Part shown: in pieces, positions 1 to 8,385 of the stretch | How positions within the stretch are numbered: position 1 is the first letter of the stretch | How the letters are laid out: each line of letters opens with the position of its first letter | NCBI GenBank assembly: GCA_041920415.1 | Contig: JBHGYD010000028.1 | Coordinates: 1-64,000 of the forward strand | Direction: 5' to 3' | DNA: 64,000 bases | Source of the DNA: JBHGYD01 sp041920415 | GTDB lineage: Bacteria > Bacillota > Bacilli > Bacillales > Anoxybacillaceae | The notes under the pieces: generated by a model | Told to the model about the DNA's origin: nothing | Databases searched by the model: none | The model's input: the letters and a program-made list of their open reading frames with translations, nothing else | Program-made: the position numbers and the translations under genes

Positions 1-65
1 CCTATTGGAGCTCCCAAGGGCTCAAAAGTTTATATCAACGATACGAATTTCTACGTCAAACTTAA
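1..65 (+). CDS. Group II intron-encoded reverse transcriptase/maturase, C-terminal fragment
   Basis: Only the last 20 codons are in the window. Read from base 3 they give YWSSQGLKSLYQRYEFLRQT and a TAA stop at 63-65. This resembles the GLKSLxxRYxxLRQ tail that I recall from class C group II intron proteins of thermophilic bacilli. The stop lies just before intron domain V, the normal layout for these elements. The protein would splice the intron RNA and copy it during retrohoming. A second open frame over the same bases (PIGAPKG...) is taken as chance. The rest of the gene lies upstream of the window. Confidence 0.7.
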   Translation, partial: YWSSQGLKSLYQRYEFLRQT

Positions 66-139
66 TTGAACCGCCGTATACCGAACGGTACGTACGGTGG
101 TGTGAGAGGTCGGGGGTTAGTCGCCCCCTCCTACTCGAT
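1..139 (+). mobile_element. 3' end of a group IIC (bacterial class C) intron
   Basis: After the maturase stop, bases 72-104 fold as domain V. A lower stem ACCGCCGT/ACGGTGGT surrounds a short distal helix TACC/GGTA, with the usual CG bulge in GTACGTACGG. The catalytic triad position reads CGC rather than AGC, which is the mark of class IIC. Domain VI (about 108-139) is a GC-rich hairpin (GGGGG/CCCCC) containing an A. The intron end is placed at CTACTCGAT (131-139). Class IIC introns usually insert just behind transcription terminators. Here the element sits 26 bp upstream of ypjA, so it probably separates ypjA from the qcr operon that precedes it in Bacillus. Confidence 0.72.
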
Positions 140-165
140 TACAGAATATAGAAAGTAGGTGCAGC

Positions 166-759
166 ATGAAGTGGATGTTTCCTTTACTCGTTCATCGCTC
201 GATCCTTTGGATGTTGTTAATCGTCAATATAGCAGGGACGATTTACGGATACATATGGTACGGTCAGCAATTAGCGGAAACGCCGGTGAAATTTTTACCG
301 TTTGTGCCGGATAGTCCAACGGCCAGTTTATTTTTTGTGTTCGTCCTTATAGCTTTTTTGCTGAAAAGAAATTGGCCGTTATTCGAAGCGCTTGCGATCG
401 TGACGTTGTTTAAATACGGCATTTGGGCCGTTGTGATGAATATATTAGTTTGGAAAGTAACAGGCACTCTTGGATGGGCGGGATGGATGTTGCTTTTCTC
501 TCATGGCGCGATGGCGGTCGAAGGCGTGTTATATGCGCCGTTTTATCGAATGAAATGGTCACATTTAGCTGTTGCGGCGATATGGACATTGCATAATGAT
601 ATCATTGATTATGTGTTTCACATGATGCCGCGATATCGCATGTTGGAGCAATATATGCCACAAATTGGCTATTTTACGTTTTGGTTGAGCATCGCTTCGA
701 TTAGTGTCGCGTACATTCTTTGTGTAAAAGAAAACCGACTGCAAATCCCACTAAAATAA
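166..759 (+). CDS. ypjA: DUF1405 membrane protein YpjA
   Basis: A 197-residue integral membrane protein of the YpjA/DUF1405 family; its function is unknown. About five or six hydrophobic segments are visible (near residues 10-30, 50-67, 75-97, 103-122 and 165-187), with polar and aromatic loops such as WTLHNDIIDYVFHMMPRYR. It starts at ATG 166 behind a weak GTAGGTG ribosome site. In Bacillus it follows the qcrABC cytochrome bc genes; here a group II intron end lies directly upstream, so transcription from qcr may be altered. ypjB follows after 59 bp. The family is recognised from sequence and from gene order. Confidence 0.85.
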   Translation: MKWMFPLLVHRSILWMLLIVNIAGTIYGYIWYGQQLAETPVKFLPFVPDSPTASLFFVFVLIAFLLKRNWPLFEALAIVTLFKYGIWAVVMNILVWKVTGTLGWAGWMLLFSHGAMAVEGVLYAPFYRMKWSHLAVAAIWTLHNDIIDYVFHMMPRYRMLEQYMPQIGYFTFWLSIASISVAYILCVKENRLQIPLK

Positions 760-777
760 TGGTCTACTCTTGTCCAC

Positions 778-811
778 CTCCTCATACATTGGTAGTAGTT
801 AGTGGAGGAGG
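778..811 (+). promoter_or_regulatory. Hairpin that can mask the ypjB ribosome binding site
   Basis: CCTCCTC (778-784) is complementary to GAGGAGG (805-811), which is the Shine-Dalgarno sequence of ypjB. A 20-nt loop separates the arms. Pairing would hide the ribosome site, so translation could depend on structure. This is inference from complementarity only. Confidence 0.35.
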
Positions 812-818
812 GACAAGA

Positions 819-1610
819 ATGAGGCGAACATGGCTACTGCTTATAATCATATTCGGTTATTTATTTCCGTCGGTCGCATACGCCGAAACGAGCAACGACG
901 ATGGATGGCGGAGGCTCGATGAAATTTCTGATGAAGCGCTACAGCTTGCGAAAAATAAACGCTTTGAGGAAGCAAAAGAAGTGTTGGACTACTTCTCGAA
1001 TGAATTTTTAAAGCTGAACGCGCGGGAACGATTAAAGTCGATGGATGAACTCCGCGCAATTACTGTTACGCATGAAAACGCATTAAAAACAGTAACTGCA
1101 TCGGCATTACCAGTGGAAGAACGCATTGACAAAGTGGCGCAGTTTCGGCTTGTCATCGATGCGGTTCATTCGAATTATCAGCCGCTTTGGACGGAAATGG
1201 AACATACGATCATGGAAGCATTTGAACAAGTGGAAGACGCGGTGAAAAAAGGAGATCCATCTCGCTTTCAAGCATCGCTTCAGCAGTTTTTAAATAAGTA
1301 TGAAATCATTGAACCGAGCGTAAAAATTGATGTCGAACCAGATTGGGCCAAGAAGGTGGACGCGGATGTGGAGTTGCTCCAAACACCGCAATTTCAACAA
1401 TTAGGTCAAGAAAATCAGCAAAAGCAACTGAAACAAATGAAAGAAAATTTGCGGGCATTATTTGATCATGTAAAAAAAGATGAAGCCGATCCATCATTAT
1501 TATGGGTCATGATTTCCACGGGAGGCATTATTATTTTAACGTTAACGTATGTTGGGTGGCGAAAATATCGCGGGGAAAAAGAGAAAAATCGATCACACGA
1601 AAAAGAATAA
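819..1610 (+). CDS. ypjB: Sporulation protein YpjB
   Basis: YpjB family, 263 residues. The chosen ATG at 819 has a strong GGAGGAGGG ribosome site 5 nt upstream and gives a proper signal peptide (basic MRRTW, hydrophobic core, AYA-ET cleavage site). The reading frame is open further upstream but has no ribosome site there. A long, charged, mostly helical extracytoplasmic region (about 25-230) leads to a C-terminal membrane segment (about 227-245, VMISTGGIIILTLTYVGW) and a basic tail. The protein is therefore anchored with its bulk outside the membrane. The family name comes from Bacillus sporulation genes; the molecular role is unknown. Confidence 0.82.
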   Translation: MRRTWLLLIIIFGYLFPSVAYAETSNDDGWRRLDEISDEALQLAKNKRFEEAKEVLDYFSNEFLKLNARERLKSMDELRAITVTHENALKTVTASALPVEERIDKVAQFRLVIDAVHSNYQPLWTEMEHTIMEAFEQVEDAVKKGDPSRFQASLQQFLNKYEIIEPSVKIDVEPDWAKKVDADVELLQTPQFQQLGQENQQKQLKQMKENLRALFDHVKKDEADPSLLWVMISTGGIIILTLTYVGWRKYRGEKEKNRSHEKE

Positions 1611-1641
1611 CAAGGGGTTGAACTTGTTCAGCCCCTTGTTA
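1609..1641. terminator. Bidirectional terminator between ypjB and ypjC
   Basis: AACAAGGGGTTGAA pairs with TTCAGCCCCTTGTT with one G-T pair and a short loop, and the hairpin lies between convergent genes. The flanking runs are short (TTATTTAT on one side), so it is a moderate intrinsic terminator. Confidence 0.8.
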
Positions 1642-1670
1642 TTTATCATTTAGTGCCTTCGTTTTTCTTG

Positions 1671-2540
1671 TTAATTCTCAATCGGTTGTTTGTTTTCGTC
1701 AAGAGTAAAACCTTCACCTAACACATCGTGTACATCGGTTACGGCAACGAACGCATGAGGGTCAACAGAGATAATGACGTTTTTTAAGCGCGGTAATTCG
1801 TTTTTCGCAACGACGCAATACAGTACATCGCGTTCGCGCTTTGTATACGAACCGCGCCCTTTTAATACCGTTACCCCACGGTCCATTTCCGTCAAAATTT
1901 TATTGGCGATTTCCTCGCTTTTTTCCGAAATGATGGTCGCTCCTTTTGCCGCATATCCTCCTTCTTGCATAAAGTCAATCACACGAGCGGCAACAAATAC
2001 GGCAACGAGCGTATACATCGCTTCTCGATAGGAAAGGTATAGAAGCGATAACGTGATCACGACCGCATCAAACGTAAACATCGTTTTTCCCATGCTAATT
2101 CCTTTATACTTATAGACGAGCCGGGCGATAATATCCACCCCGCCTGTTGTTCCACCATATCGAAAAATAATGCCAAGCCCAATTCCAATGAACACGCCCG
2201 CAAATAACGCTGCTAACGTTAAGTCGTGTTTGAGCGGCATATGAATCGCGTAACGCTGAAAGATCCAAAGGAAAACAGATAAACTAACCGTTCCAATGAT
2301 TGTATATAAGAACGAATTTCGACCAAGTAGTTTCCAGCCAATAAAAAAGAGTGGAATGTTGAGCGCTAAGTTTGTAATCGATGGATCAATCCCGAACAAG
2401 AAATAAAGGAGCAACGTAATCCCCGTAAATCCCCCCTCAGCTAAGTGATTTTGCATATTAAAATGGACAAGTCCGAACGCAAAAATAGCCGCACCAAGTA
2501 AAATAAATAAAATATTTTTTACTTTGAGTCCAAAAACCAT
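1671..2540 (-). CDS. ypjC: YitT family (DUF161/DUF2179) membrane protein YpjC
   Basis: A 289-residue protein with five or six N-terminal membrane segments (about residues 8-185), followed by a cytoplasmic DUF2179 domain (about 195-280) containing GRGSYTKRERDVLYCVV. This is the YitT family layout. No transport substrate is established for it. It runs opposite to ypjB and is divergent from ypjD. The ATG follows CGGAGGTG with good spacing. Confidence 0.85.
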   Translation of the reverse strand: MVFGLKVKNILFILLGAAIFAFGLVHFNMQNHLAEGGFTGITLLLYFLFGIDPSITNLALNIPLFFIGWKLLGRNSFLYTIIGTVSLSVFLWIFQRYAIHMPLKHDLTLAALFAGVFIGIGLGIIFRYGGTTGGVDIIARLVYKYKGISMGKTMFTFDAVVITLSLLYLSYREAMYTLVAVFVAARVIDFMQEGGYAAKGATIISEKSEEIANKILTEMDRGVTVLKGRGSYTKRERDVLYCVVAKNELPRLKNVIISVDPHAFVAVTDVHDVLGEGFTLDENKQPIEN

Positions 2541-2624
2541 ATAACACCTCCGTACGTCAATAAATAGTCGGCGACCTTAATTATAGAGAAAGTTTTTCAT
2601 TGAAGCAATGCAGGGCAAAAATAT

Positions 2625-2653
2625 TTGTCAAAACAGTTTCTTTTAGCTAACAT
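2625..2653 (+). promoter_or_regulatory. Sigma-A type promoter for the ypjD-birA operon
   Basis: TTGTCA (2625-2630), a 17-nt spacer and TAACAT (2648-2653), 23 nt before the ypjD start. No other clear promoter or terminator is seen until after birA, so this is the likely start of the seven-gene transcript. Confidence 0.6.
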
Positions 2654-2675
2654 GAAAGAATGAGAGGTGACGTTC

Positions 2676-3020
2676 ATGTCAGAAAAAACAATGAAACAGC
2701 TGCAAGAAGAAGTCGATGCGTATATCAGCCAATTTAAAGAAGGCTATTTTAGTCCGCTCGCGATGCTTGCGAGAATGACGGAAGAGCTTGGAGAATTAGC
2801 GAGAGAAGTCAATCATTATTATGGAGAAAAACCGAAAAAGAAAACGGAAAAAGAAAAAACGATTGAAGAAGAGTTAGGTGACTTATTATTTGTCCTTATT
2901 TGTTTTGCAAATTCACTTCACATTGACCTGCAACAAGCCCATGACCTTGTGATGGAGAAATTTCGCACACGCGATCAAAACCGTTGGACGAGAAAAGAAG
3001 AAAAGGAAGTGAAAGAATGA
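2676..3020 (+). CDS. ypjD: MazG-like nucleotide pyrophosphohydrolase YpjD
   Basis: A 114-residue all-alpha MazG-family protein, expected to hydrolyse (d)NTPs to monophosphate and pyrophosphate. Metal-binding acids are visible in TEELGELAREV (about 35-45) and EEELGDLLFVL (about 66-76), the EExxE/ExxD pattern. ATG 2676 was chosen because GAGAGGTG lies 6 nt upstream; the in-frame GTG at 2667 sits inside that site. This is the first gene of the operon, and its stop overlaps the dapB start. The true substrate is not known from sequence. Confidence 0.85.
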   Translation: MSEKTMKQLQEEVDAYISQFKEGYFSPLAMLARMTEELGELAREVNHYYGEKPKKKTEKEKTIEEELGDLLFVLICFANSLHIDLQQAHDLVMEKFRTRDQNRWTRKEEKEVKE

Positions 3021-3820
3021 TGAAGACAATTAAAGTGGTGGTAGCTGGTCCGCGCGGACGAATGGGACGTGAAGCCGTTTCCCTTGTTCATCATACCGAA
3101 CATTTTCAACTTGTTGCCGTTATCGATCGAATCAATGATGGGGGAAACTTGGCCGATGTCGATGGTTTTGCCGGCATTGAAGCACCGATTTATACCGATA
3201 TCGAACGCTGTTTTCAAGAAGTAAAACCGGATGTCCTCATTGATTTAACGACGCCGGAAGCCGGTAAAAAGCATACGGAGATTGCGTTACATTACGGTGT
3301 TCGCCCTGTCGTTGGAACAACAGGTTTTACACAAGAAGACTTAGAACGATTAACAAAACTGGCCGAAGAAAAAGAAATCGGAGCGATTATTGCGCCGAAT
3401 TTTGCCGTTGGTGCGATTTTAATGATGAAATTTGCGCAAATGGCAGCGAAATATTTTACCGATGTCGAAATTATTGAGTTGCATCATGACCAAAAATTAG
3501 ACGCCCCGTCTGGAACGGCCGTGAAAACGGCTCAGCTCATTTCAAAGGTCAGACCGACGAAAAAACAAGGACACCCGGATGAAAAAGAAACGCTTCAAGG
3601 TGCACGTGGAGCTACATATGATGGCATTCCGATTCATAGTGTTCGCCTGCCGGGGCTTATTGCGCACCAAGAGGTTATTTTTGGCGGAAACGGACAAGCA
3701 TTAACGATTCGCCATGATTCGTTTCATCGTGCGTCCTTTATGTCCGGAGTCAAGCTTTCTGTAGAGACGGTCATGAATTTACATACTCTTGTGTACGGAT
3801 TAGAACATATTATCGAATAA
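3017..3820 (+). CDS. dapB: 4-hydroxy-tetrahydrodipicolinate reductase
   Basis: NAD(P)H-dependent reductase of the diaminopimelate/lysine pathway. It supplies meso-DAP for peptidoglycan and, through dipicolinate, for spores. It is 267 residues, the usual length. It shows the dinucleotide-binding loop VAGPRGRMGREAV (about 8-20), the substrate motif ELHHDQKLDAPSGTAVKTA with catalytic His/Lys, and VVGTTGF. The start is one of two adjacent ATGs (3017 or 3020) behind GGAAGTGAAAG and overlaps the ypjD stop, indicating translational coupling. Confidence 0.95.
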   Translation: MMKTIKVVVAGPRGRMGREAVSLVHHTEHFQLVAVIDRINDGGNLADVDGFAGIEAPIYTDIERCFQEVKPDVLIDLTTPEAGKKHTEIALHYGVRPVVGTTGFTQEDLERLTKLAEEKEIGAIIAPNFAVGAILMMKFAQMAAKYFTDVEIIELHHDQKLDAPSGTAVKTAQLISKVRPTKKQGHPDEKETLQGARGATYDGIPIHSVRLPGLIAHQEVIFGGNGQALTIRHDSFHRASFMSGVKLSVETVMNLHTLVYGLEHIIE

Positions 3821-3833
3821 TGGGGGTGTTTTT

Positions 3834-4256
3834 GTGAAAATTGCGTTAATCGCACATGATAAAAAGAAGGCCGATATGATTCAATTCGTGACGGCTTATA
3901 AGGCGATTTTAGAACAGCATGAACTATATGCAACGGGAACAACGGGTTTGCGCATTCAAGAAGCGACCGGTTTACGCGTTCATCGGTTTCGTTCGGGTCC
4001 ATTAGGCGGAGACCAAGAAATTGGGGCGATGATTGCGCGAAATGAGATGGATATGGTGCTGTTTTTTCGCGACCCGTTAACCCCGCAGCCTCATGAGCCA
4101 GACGTAAGCGCCCTCATTCGTTTATGTGATGTGTATTGTGTGCCGCTCGCTACCAATATGGGCACCGCTGAAATTTTAATTAAAGGGCTTGAACGCGGTG
4201 ATTTTGCATGGCGAAACATCATTCATGAAAGACAAGGTGAGCAGAATGGGGCATGA
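3834..4256 (+). CDS. mgsA: Methylglyoxal synthase
   Basis: Converts dihydroxyacetone phosphate to methylglyoxal and phosphate, a bypass that relieves sugar-phosphate stress. It has 140 residues. The family signatures are IALIAHDKKK at the N-terminus, ATGTTG, SGPLGGDQEIGAMI with the catalytic Asp, FFRDPLTPQPHEPDV and PLATNMGTAE. It starts at GTG 3834 behind GGGGGTG. The end overlaps the bshB1 start by 11 bp, so the two are co-translated, the same order as in B. subtilis. Bacillithiol made by the next two genes is used to detoxify methylglyoxal, which fits the grouping. Confidence 0.94.
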   Translation: MKIALIAHDKKKADMIQFVTAYKAILEQHELYATGTTGLRIQEATGLRVHRFRSGPLGGDQEIGAMIARNEMDMVLFFRDPLTPQPHEPDVSALIRLCDVYCVPLATNMGTAEILIKGLERGDFAWRNIIHERQGEQNGA

Positions 4257-4959
4257 ACGATTGCACATCTTAGCATTTGGTGCTCATCCCGATGATGTTG
4301 AAATTGGCATGGGCGGCACGATTGCCAAATACGCAAAACAAGGATATCGGATCGGGATTTGCGACTTAACATTAGCCGAATTGTCATCAAACGGGACTGT
4401 GGAGATTCGGCAGCAAGAAGCAGAGAACGCGGCCAAAATATTAGGGGTTACCGCAAGAATGAACCTTCATCTTCCTGATCGCGGTTTGTACAAAACAGAA
4501 GAAGCGATTCGAAAAATCGTGACGGTGATTCGCAAATACCGCCCGCATGTCGTGTTTGCCCCATATTGGGTGGATCGCCATCCAGATCATGGACATTGCG
4601 CGTTTCTTGTCGAAGAAGCCGTTTTTTCGGCCGGAATTCATCGTTATGAGGCAGAAGGACTGCCTGCGCATCGCGTTCATTCTTTGTATTATTACATGAT
4701 TAATGCATGTGAACGTCCACACTTTGTCATTGACATTAGTGAAACGATGGAGACAAAGATTGCGAGTTTGCGCGCATATGAAAGTCAGTTTACAAAAACG
4801 GATCAGTCGGTTGATACGCCATTAACGAACGGTTATATCGAAACGGTCGAAAGCCGGGAACGGTTATGGGGAAAAGAAGTGGGCGTTGCTTTTGCGGAAG
4901 GATTTATGACGAAAAAGCCGCTCATGATTTCAATGGATTTGTTAGGGGAGAAGAAATGA
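4246..4959 (+). CDS. bshB1: Bacillithiol biosynthesis deacetylase BshB1
   Basis: A 237-residue LmbE/PIG-L type zinc deacetylase that removes acetyl from GlcNAc-malate, the second step of bacillithiol synthesis. It shows the metal motif AHPDDVE near the N-terminus and the second histidine region DRHPDHGH. ATG 4246 was picked because AAGGTGAG lies upstream at proper spacing and gives the family's usual length; the longer frame would start inside mgsA without a site. The stop overlaps the bshA start (ATGA). Confidence 0.93.
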   Translation: MGHERLHILAFGAHPDDVEIGMGGTIAKYAKQGYRIGICDLTLAELSSNGTVEIRQQEAENAAKILGVTARMNLHLPDRGLYKTEEAIRKIVTVIRKYRPHVVFAPYWVDRHPDHGHCAFLVEEAVFSAGIHRYEAEGLPAHRVHSLYYYMINACERPHFVIDISETMETKIASLRAYESQFTKTDQSVDTPLTNGYIETVESRERLWGKEVGVAFAEGFMTKKPLMISMDLLGEKK

Positions 4960-6092
4960 AACTGAAAATTGGAATTGTTTGTTATCCAACGGTCGGTGGT
5001 TCAGGTGTTGTCGCCACCGAATTAGGAAAGTTGCTAGCGGAAAAAGGGCATGAAATTCATTTTATTTCTTCGAGCATGCCGTTTCGCCTGAATAAAGTAT
5101 ATGGCAACATTTATTACCATGAAGTGAGCGTCAATCAATATTCTGTCTTTCAATACCCGCCATACGATCTTGCACTGGCCAGCAAAATTGCTGAAGTGGT
5201 CAAACGAGAGAAGCTTGATGTGCTGCATGTTCATTATGCCATTCCACACGCCGTTTGCGCAGTGCTTGCTCGGCAAATGGTCGGTGGCGATGTTAAAATT
5301 GTGACGACATTACATGGTACGGATATTACGGTACTTGGGTATGACCCATCGTTAAGCGATATGATTAAGTTTGGAATTGAACAGTCCGATGTCGTCACGG
5401 CCGTATCGAACGCGCTTGTTAAGCAAACATATGAGTTACTTGATGTGCAAAAAGAGATTCGTACTGTTTATAACTTTGTCGATGAGCGTGTATACCGTAA
5501 GAAAAATGCGAATCATTTAAAAGAAGAATACGGAATTCGTGAAGAAGAAAAAGTCATGATTCACGTTTCAAATTTTCGGCGGGTAAAGCGAGTGCCGGAC
5601 GTCGTTCGCGCCTTTTCGCTCATTCAAAAGCAAATACCAGCGAAACTATTGCTTGTCGGTGACGGACCAGAAATGACGATTGTCTGTCGTTTAGTCAAAG
5701 AACTCGGCTTGACAGACTACGTTCGCTTTTTAGGAAAACAAGAAAATTTAGAAGAACTTTATTCCATTAGCGATGTCAAGCTGCTTTTATCGGAAAAAGA
5801 AAGTTTCGGACTTGTATTACTTGAAGCGATGGCGTGCGGTGTTCCGTGTGTCGGCACAAATATCGGCGGCATTCCGGAAGTAATTGAAGACGGAGAAACG
5901 GGGTTTCTTTGTGAACTAGGGAATATTGAAGAAATAGCAGAAAAAACGTTGCGGATTTTAAACGATGAAAAACTTCATGCCTATATGGCAGAGCAAGCGT
6001 TACGCGCCGTTTATGAAAAATTTCATTCTCAACAAATTGTCAAGCAATATGAAGACATTTATTTTTCGTTGGTGAAAGGAGTGGTGCGATGA
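4956..6092 (+). CDS. bshA: N-acetyl-alpha-D-glucosaminyl L-malate synthase BshA
   Basis: GT4-family glycosyltransferase that joins GlcNAc from UDP-GlcNAc to L-malate, the first bacillithiol step. It has 378 residues. Features are the N-terminal glycine loop YPTVGGSGVVATELG, TLHGTDITVLG, VSNFRRVKRVPDVV at the start of the C-terminal Rossmann domain, and the nucleotide-sugar E-x7-E region ESFGLVLLEAMACG. ATG 4956 follows GGGGAGAAG and overlaps the bshB1 stop. Its own stop overlaps cca. Confidence 0.95.
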   Translation: MKLKIGIVCYPTVGGSGVVATELGKLLAEKGHEIHFISSSMPFRLNKVYGNIYYHEVSVNQYSVFQYPPYDLALASKIAEVVKREKLDVLHVHYAIPHAVCAVLARQMVGGDVKIVTTLHGTDITVLGYDPSLSDMIKFGIEQSDVVTAVSNALVKQTYELLDVQKEIRTVYNFVDERVYRKKNANHLKEEYGIREEEKVMIHVSNFRRVKRVPDVVRAFSLIQKQIPAKLLLVGDGPEMTIVCRLVKELGLTDYVRFLGKQENLEELYSISDVKLLLSEKESFGLVLLEAMACGVPCVGTNIGGIPEVIEDGETGFLCELGNIEEIAEKTLRILNDEKLHAYMAEQALRAVYEKFHSQQIVKQYEDIYFSLVKGVVR

Positions 6093-7306
6093 AAGAACCG
6101 TTTCAAAAAGCGCTTGGTATCATTCGCACACTTAAACAACATGGTCATGAAGCGTATTTCGTAGGAGGAGCGGTTCGCGATCATTTGTTGGACCGACCGA
6201 TTGGCGATGTCGATATTGCAACATCAGCGTTACCGAAAGAAGTGATGGCTCTTTTTCCAAAAACGATTCCAGTCGGGCTTAAACACGGGACAGTCGTCGT
6301 TATGCATGAAGGTACACCATACGAAGTAACGACGTTTCGCACCGAAGGGACATACGAAGATTACCGCCGACCAACATCGGTGACATTTGTCCGTTCGCTT
6401 CGTGAAGATTTGCAACGCCGCGATTTTACAATGAACGCGATCGCTATGGATGAAGCCGGGCAGCTGATCGATCCATTTCATGGACGAGAAGCGATTGCGG
6501 AACGTGTCATTCGTACAGTCGGAGAGGCGAAAGAGCGCTTTTCCGAAGATGCGCTGCGAATGATGCGAGCGATTCGTTTTGTCAGTCAGTTAGGGTTTGA
6601 GCTAAGTGAGGATACGAAACGAGCGATTGTTGAACACGCTTCCCTTCTTTCGCATATTTCGGTGGAACGAATAACGGTTGAATTCGAAAAATTAATGGAA
6701 GGACCGTTCGCGCAACAAGCCTTTTCTTTATTAGTAGAAACAGGACTATTTATGTATTTGCCGGGGCTTGGCGAAAAAAAAGCGGAGCTAGAGCAACTAA
6801 CTCATTACGAATGGACAATGCTATCTTCGCATGCGGAACGATGGGGTTTCTTTTGTTATTTGCTTCATATGCAACAGGAGGTAGACTCTTTTTTACGTCG
6901 TTGGAAATTGCCCAATCGACTTATTAAGGATGTTCAAACGATTTTACACATTATTCAAACCGTTCGTTCGCATGATGATTGGACAAAAGAACGACTGTAT
7001 GAATTTGGCATTGATTATGCCTGTGCCGCAGAAACGATTCGTTCATTAGTACAAGGATGGCCGATTGAAGAAAACAAACGAATGCTGCAACAGCTGTTTG
7101 TTTCTCTTCCAATAAAAGAACGGAAAGAGCTGGCCGTCAACGGAAAAGATTTAATCGAATGGTATCAGCGCCCGAGCGGACCATGGATTGCCGATACGTT
7201 GGCGATGATCGAGCGCGTCGTCATTCATGGGATGGTAGAAAATCATAAGGAACGAATAAAGGAGTGGCTCATTTCGTGCAATCAGAAACACGAAAACGAT
7301 TGTTAA
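6089..7306 (+). CDS. cca: CCA tRNA nucleotidyltransferase (CCA-adding enzyme)
   Basis: Adds or repairs the 3' CCA of tRNAs using CTP and ATP. It has 405 residues, a class II enzyme of the Bacillus type. Visible motifs are GGAVRDHLLDRPIGDVDIATSA (motif A, with the two metal-binding Asps), RRDFTMNAIAMD and EDALRMMRAIRF. The helical neck and tail follow from about residue 170. ATG 6089 overlaps the bshA stop, so it is translationally coupled. The 3' end overlaps the birA ribosome site and start. Confidence 0.95.
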   Translation: MKEPFQKALGIIRTLKQHGHEAYFVGGAVRDHLLDRPIGDVDIATSALPKEVMALFPKTIPVGLKHGTVVVMHEGTPYEVTTFRTEGTYEDYRRPTSVTFVRSLREDLQRRDFTMNAIAMDEAGQLIDPFHGREAIAERVIRTVGEAKERFSEDALRMMRAIRFVSQLGFELSEDTKRAIVEHASLLSHISVERITVEFEKLMEGPFAQQAFSLLVETGLFMYLPGLGEKKAELEQLTHYEWTMLSSHAERWGFFCYLLHMQQEVDSFLRRWKLPNRLIKDVQTILHIIQTVRSHDDWTKERLYEFGIDYACAAETIRSLVQGWPIEENKRMLQQLFVSLPIKERKELAVNGKDLIEWYQRPSGPWIADTLAMIERVVIHGMVENHKERIKEWLISCNQKHENDC

Positions 7307-8253
7307 AATTATTTTCTGACGCGAAAGGTGATTTTATTTCTGGACAAAAAATTAGCGAAATTCTTGGCTGCTCACGGACAGCGGTATGGAAACATATCGA
7401 AGATTTACGAAAAGAAGGATTTGAGCTAGAAGCGGTGCGGCGGCTCGGGTATCGCATTGTGAAAACCCCTGATAAAATTACTGCAAACGAAATTCAGCTC
7501 GGTTTAAAAACGGAAGTGCTCGGACGTTATATTTATTTTGAAGAGGAAGTTACGTCAACACAAAAAATTGCCCATAAATTGGCATATGAAGGCGCGAAAG
7601 AAGGAACGCTTGTCGTCGCTGAACAACAAACAGCCGGCCGTGGGCGTATGGATCGAAAATGGTTCTCGCCAAAAGGAACCGGGATTTGGATGAGCTTAAT
7701 TTTGCGCCCGCCGATTCCGCCGCAAAAAGCACCACAGCTGACATTGCTGACTGCGGTTGCCATCGCTCAAGCCATTCAAGAAGTTACGGGTATCGTTCCC
7801 GATATTAAATGGCCAAACGATATTTTAGTGAATGGAAAAAAATGTGTCGGTATTTTGACAGAATTACAAGCAGATCCGGACCGAATACACTCGGTCATTA
7901 TCGGAATTGGCATGAACGTCAATCAAGAACTGGAACAATTTCCGGAAGACATTCGTACCATTGCGACGTCGCTTTCGATAGAAAAAGGAGAGAAAATTAA
8001 ACGAGCAGAGCTGATTCAAGAAGTTCTACTAAAAATCGAAACGTTATATCGTCAATATTTGCAACATGGCTTTTTACCGATTAAACTGTTATGGGAAGGG
8101 TATGCGGTTAGCATCGGCAAAAAAATTACAGCGCGAACGTTAAATAGAACGATTCAAGGAGTGGCACTCGGCATTACGGAAGAAGGAGTATTAATGCTAG
8201 AGGATGACGATGGCGTTGTTCACTATATTCACTCGGCCGATATTCAATTATAA
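7276..8253 (+). CDS. birA: BirA bifunctional biotin ligase / biotin operon repressor
   Basis: Couples biotin to carboxylase BCCP subunits, and with biotinyl-AMP can repress biotin genes. It is 325 residues, matching B. subtilis. It has an N-terminal winged helix-turn-helix (about 5-60, ISEILGCSRTAVWKHIEDL), a catalytic core with the adenylate loop QTAGRGRMDRKW and the lysine-containing IKWPNDILVNGKKCVGIL, and a small C-terminal SH3-like domain. GTG 7276 was chosen because AAGGAG lies 12 nt upstream; an earlier in-frame GTG at 7264 has no spacing. The start lies inside cca (31-bp overlap). Last gene of the operon. Confidence 0.92.
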   Translation: MQSETRKRLLKLFSDAKGDFISGQKISEILGCSRTAVWKHIEDLRKEGFELEAVRRLGYRIVKTPDKITANEIQLGLKTEVLGRYIYFEEEVTSTQKIAHKLAYEGAKEGTLVVAEQQTAGRGRMDRKWFSPKGTGIWMSLILRPPIPPQKAPQLTLLTAVAIAQAIQEVTGIVPDIKWPNDILVNGKKCVGILTELQADPDRIHSVIIGIGMNVNQELEQFPEDIRTIATSLSIEKGEKIKRAELIQEVLLKIETLYRQYLQHGFLPIKLLWEGYAVSIGKKITARTLNRTIQGVALGITEEGVLMLEDDDGVVHYIHSADIQL

Positions 8254-8385
8254 ACATTCATCTAGAAAAAATGTTGGAATTTTGTTAAAATACGAATGAT
8301 GATAGTCGTCACGTATGGAAGGGCAGTATCTTTTTTCAAGAACTGCACCATAAGAAATGAACATGTGATAAAATGATCTGCCTTG

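Noticed and set aside
3..69. Reading frame PIGAPKGSKVYINDTN at the window start
   Set aside because: A different frame over the same bases gives the maturase C-terminus (GLKSLYQRYEFLRQT) in the right place before intron domain V.
720..818. Upstream extension of ypjB in the same frame
   Set aside because: It overlaps the end of ypjA, lacks a ribosome site and would bury the signal peptide; ATG 819 is far better.
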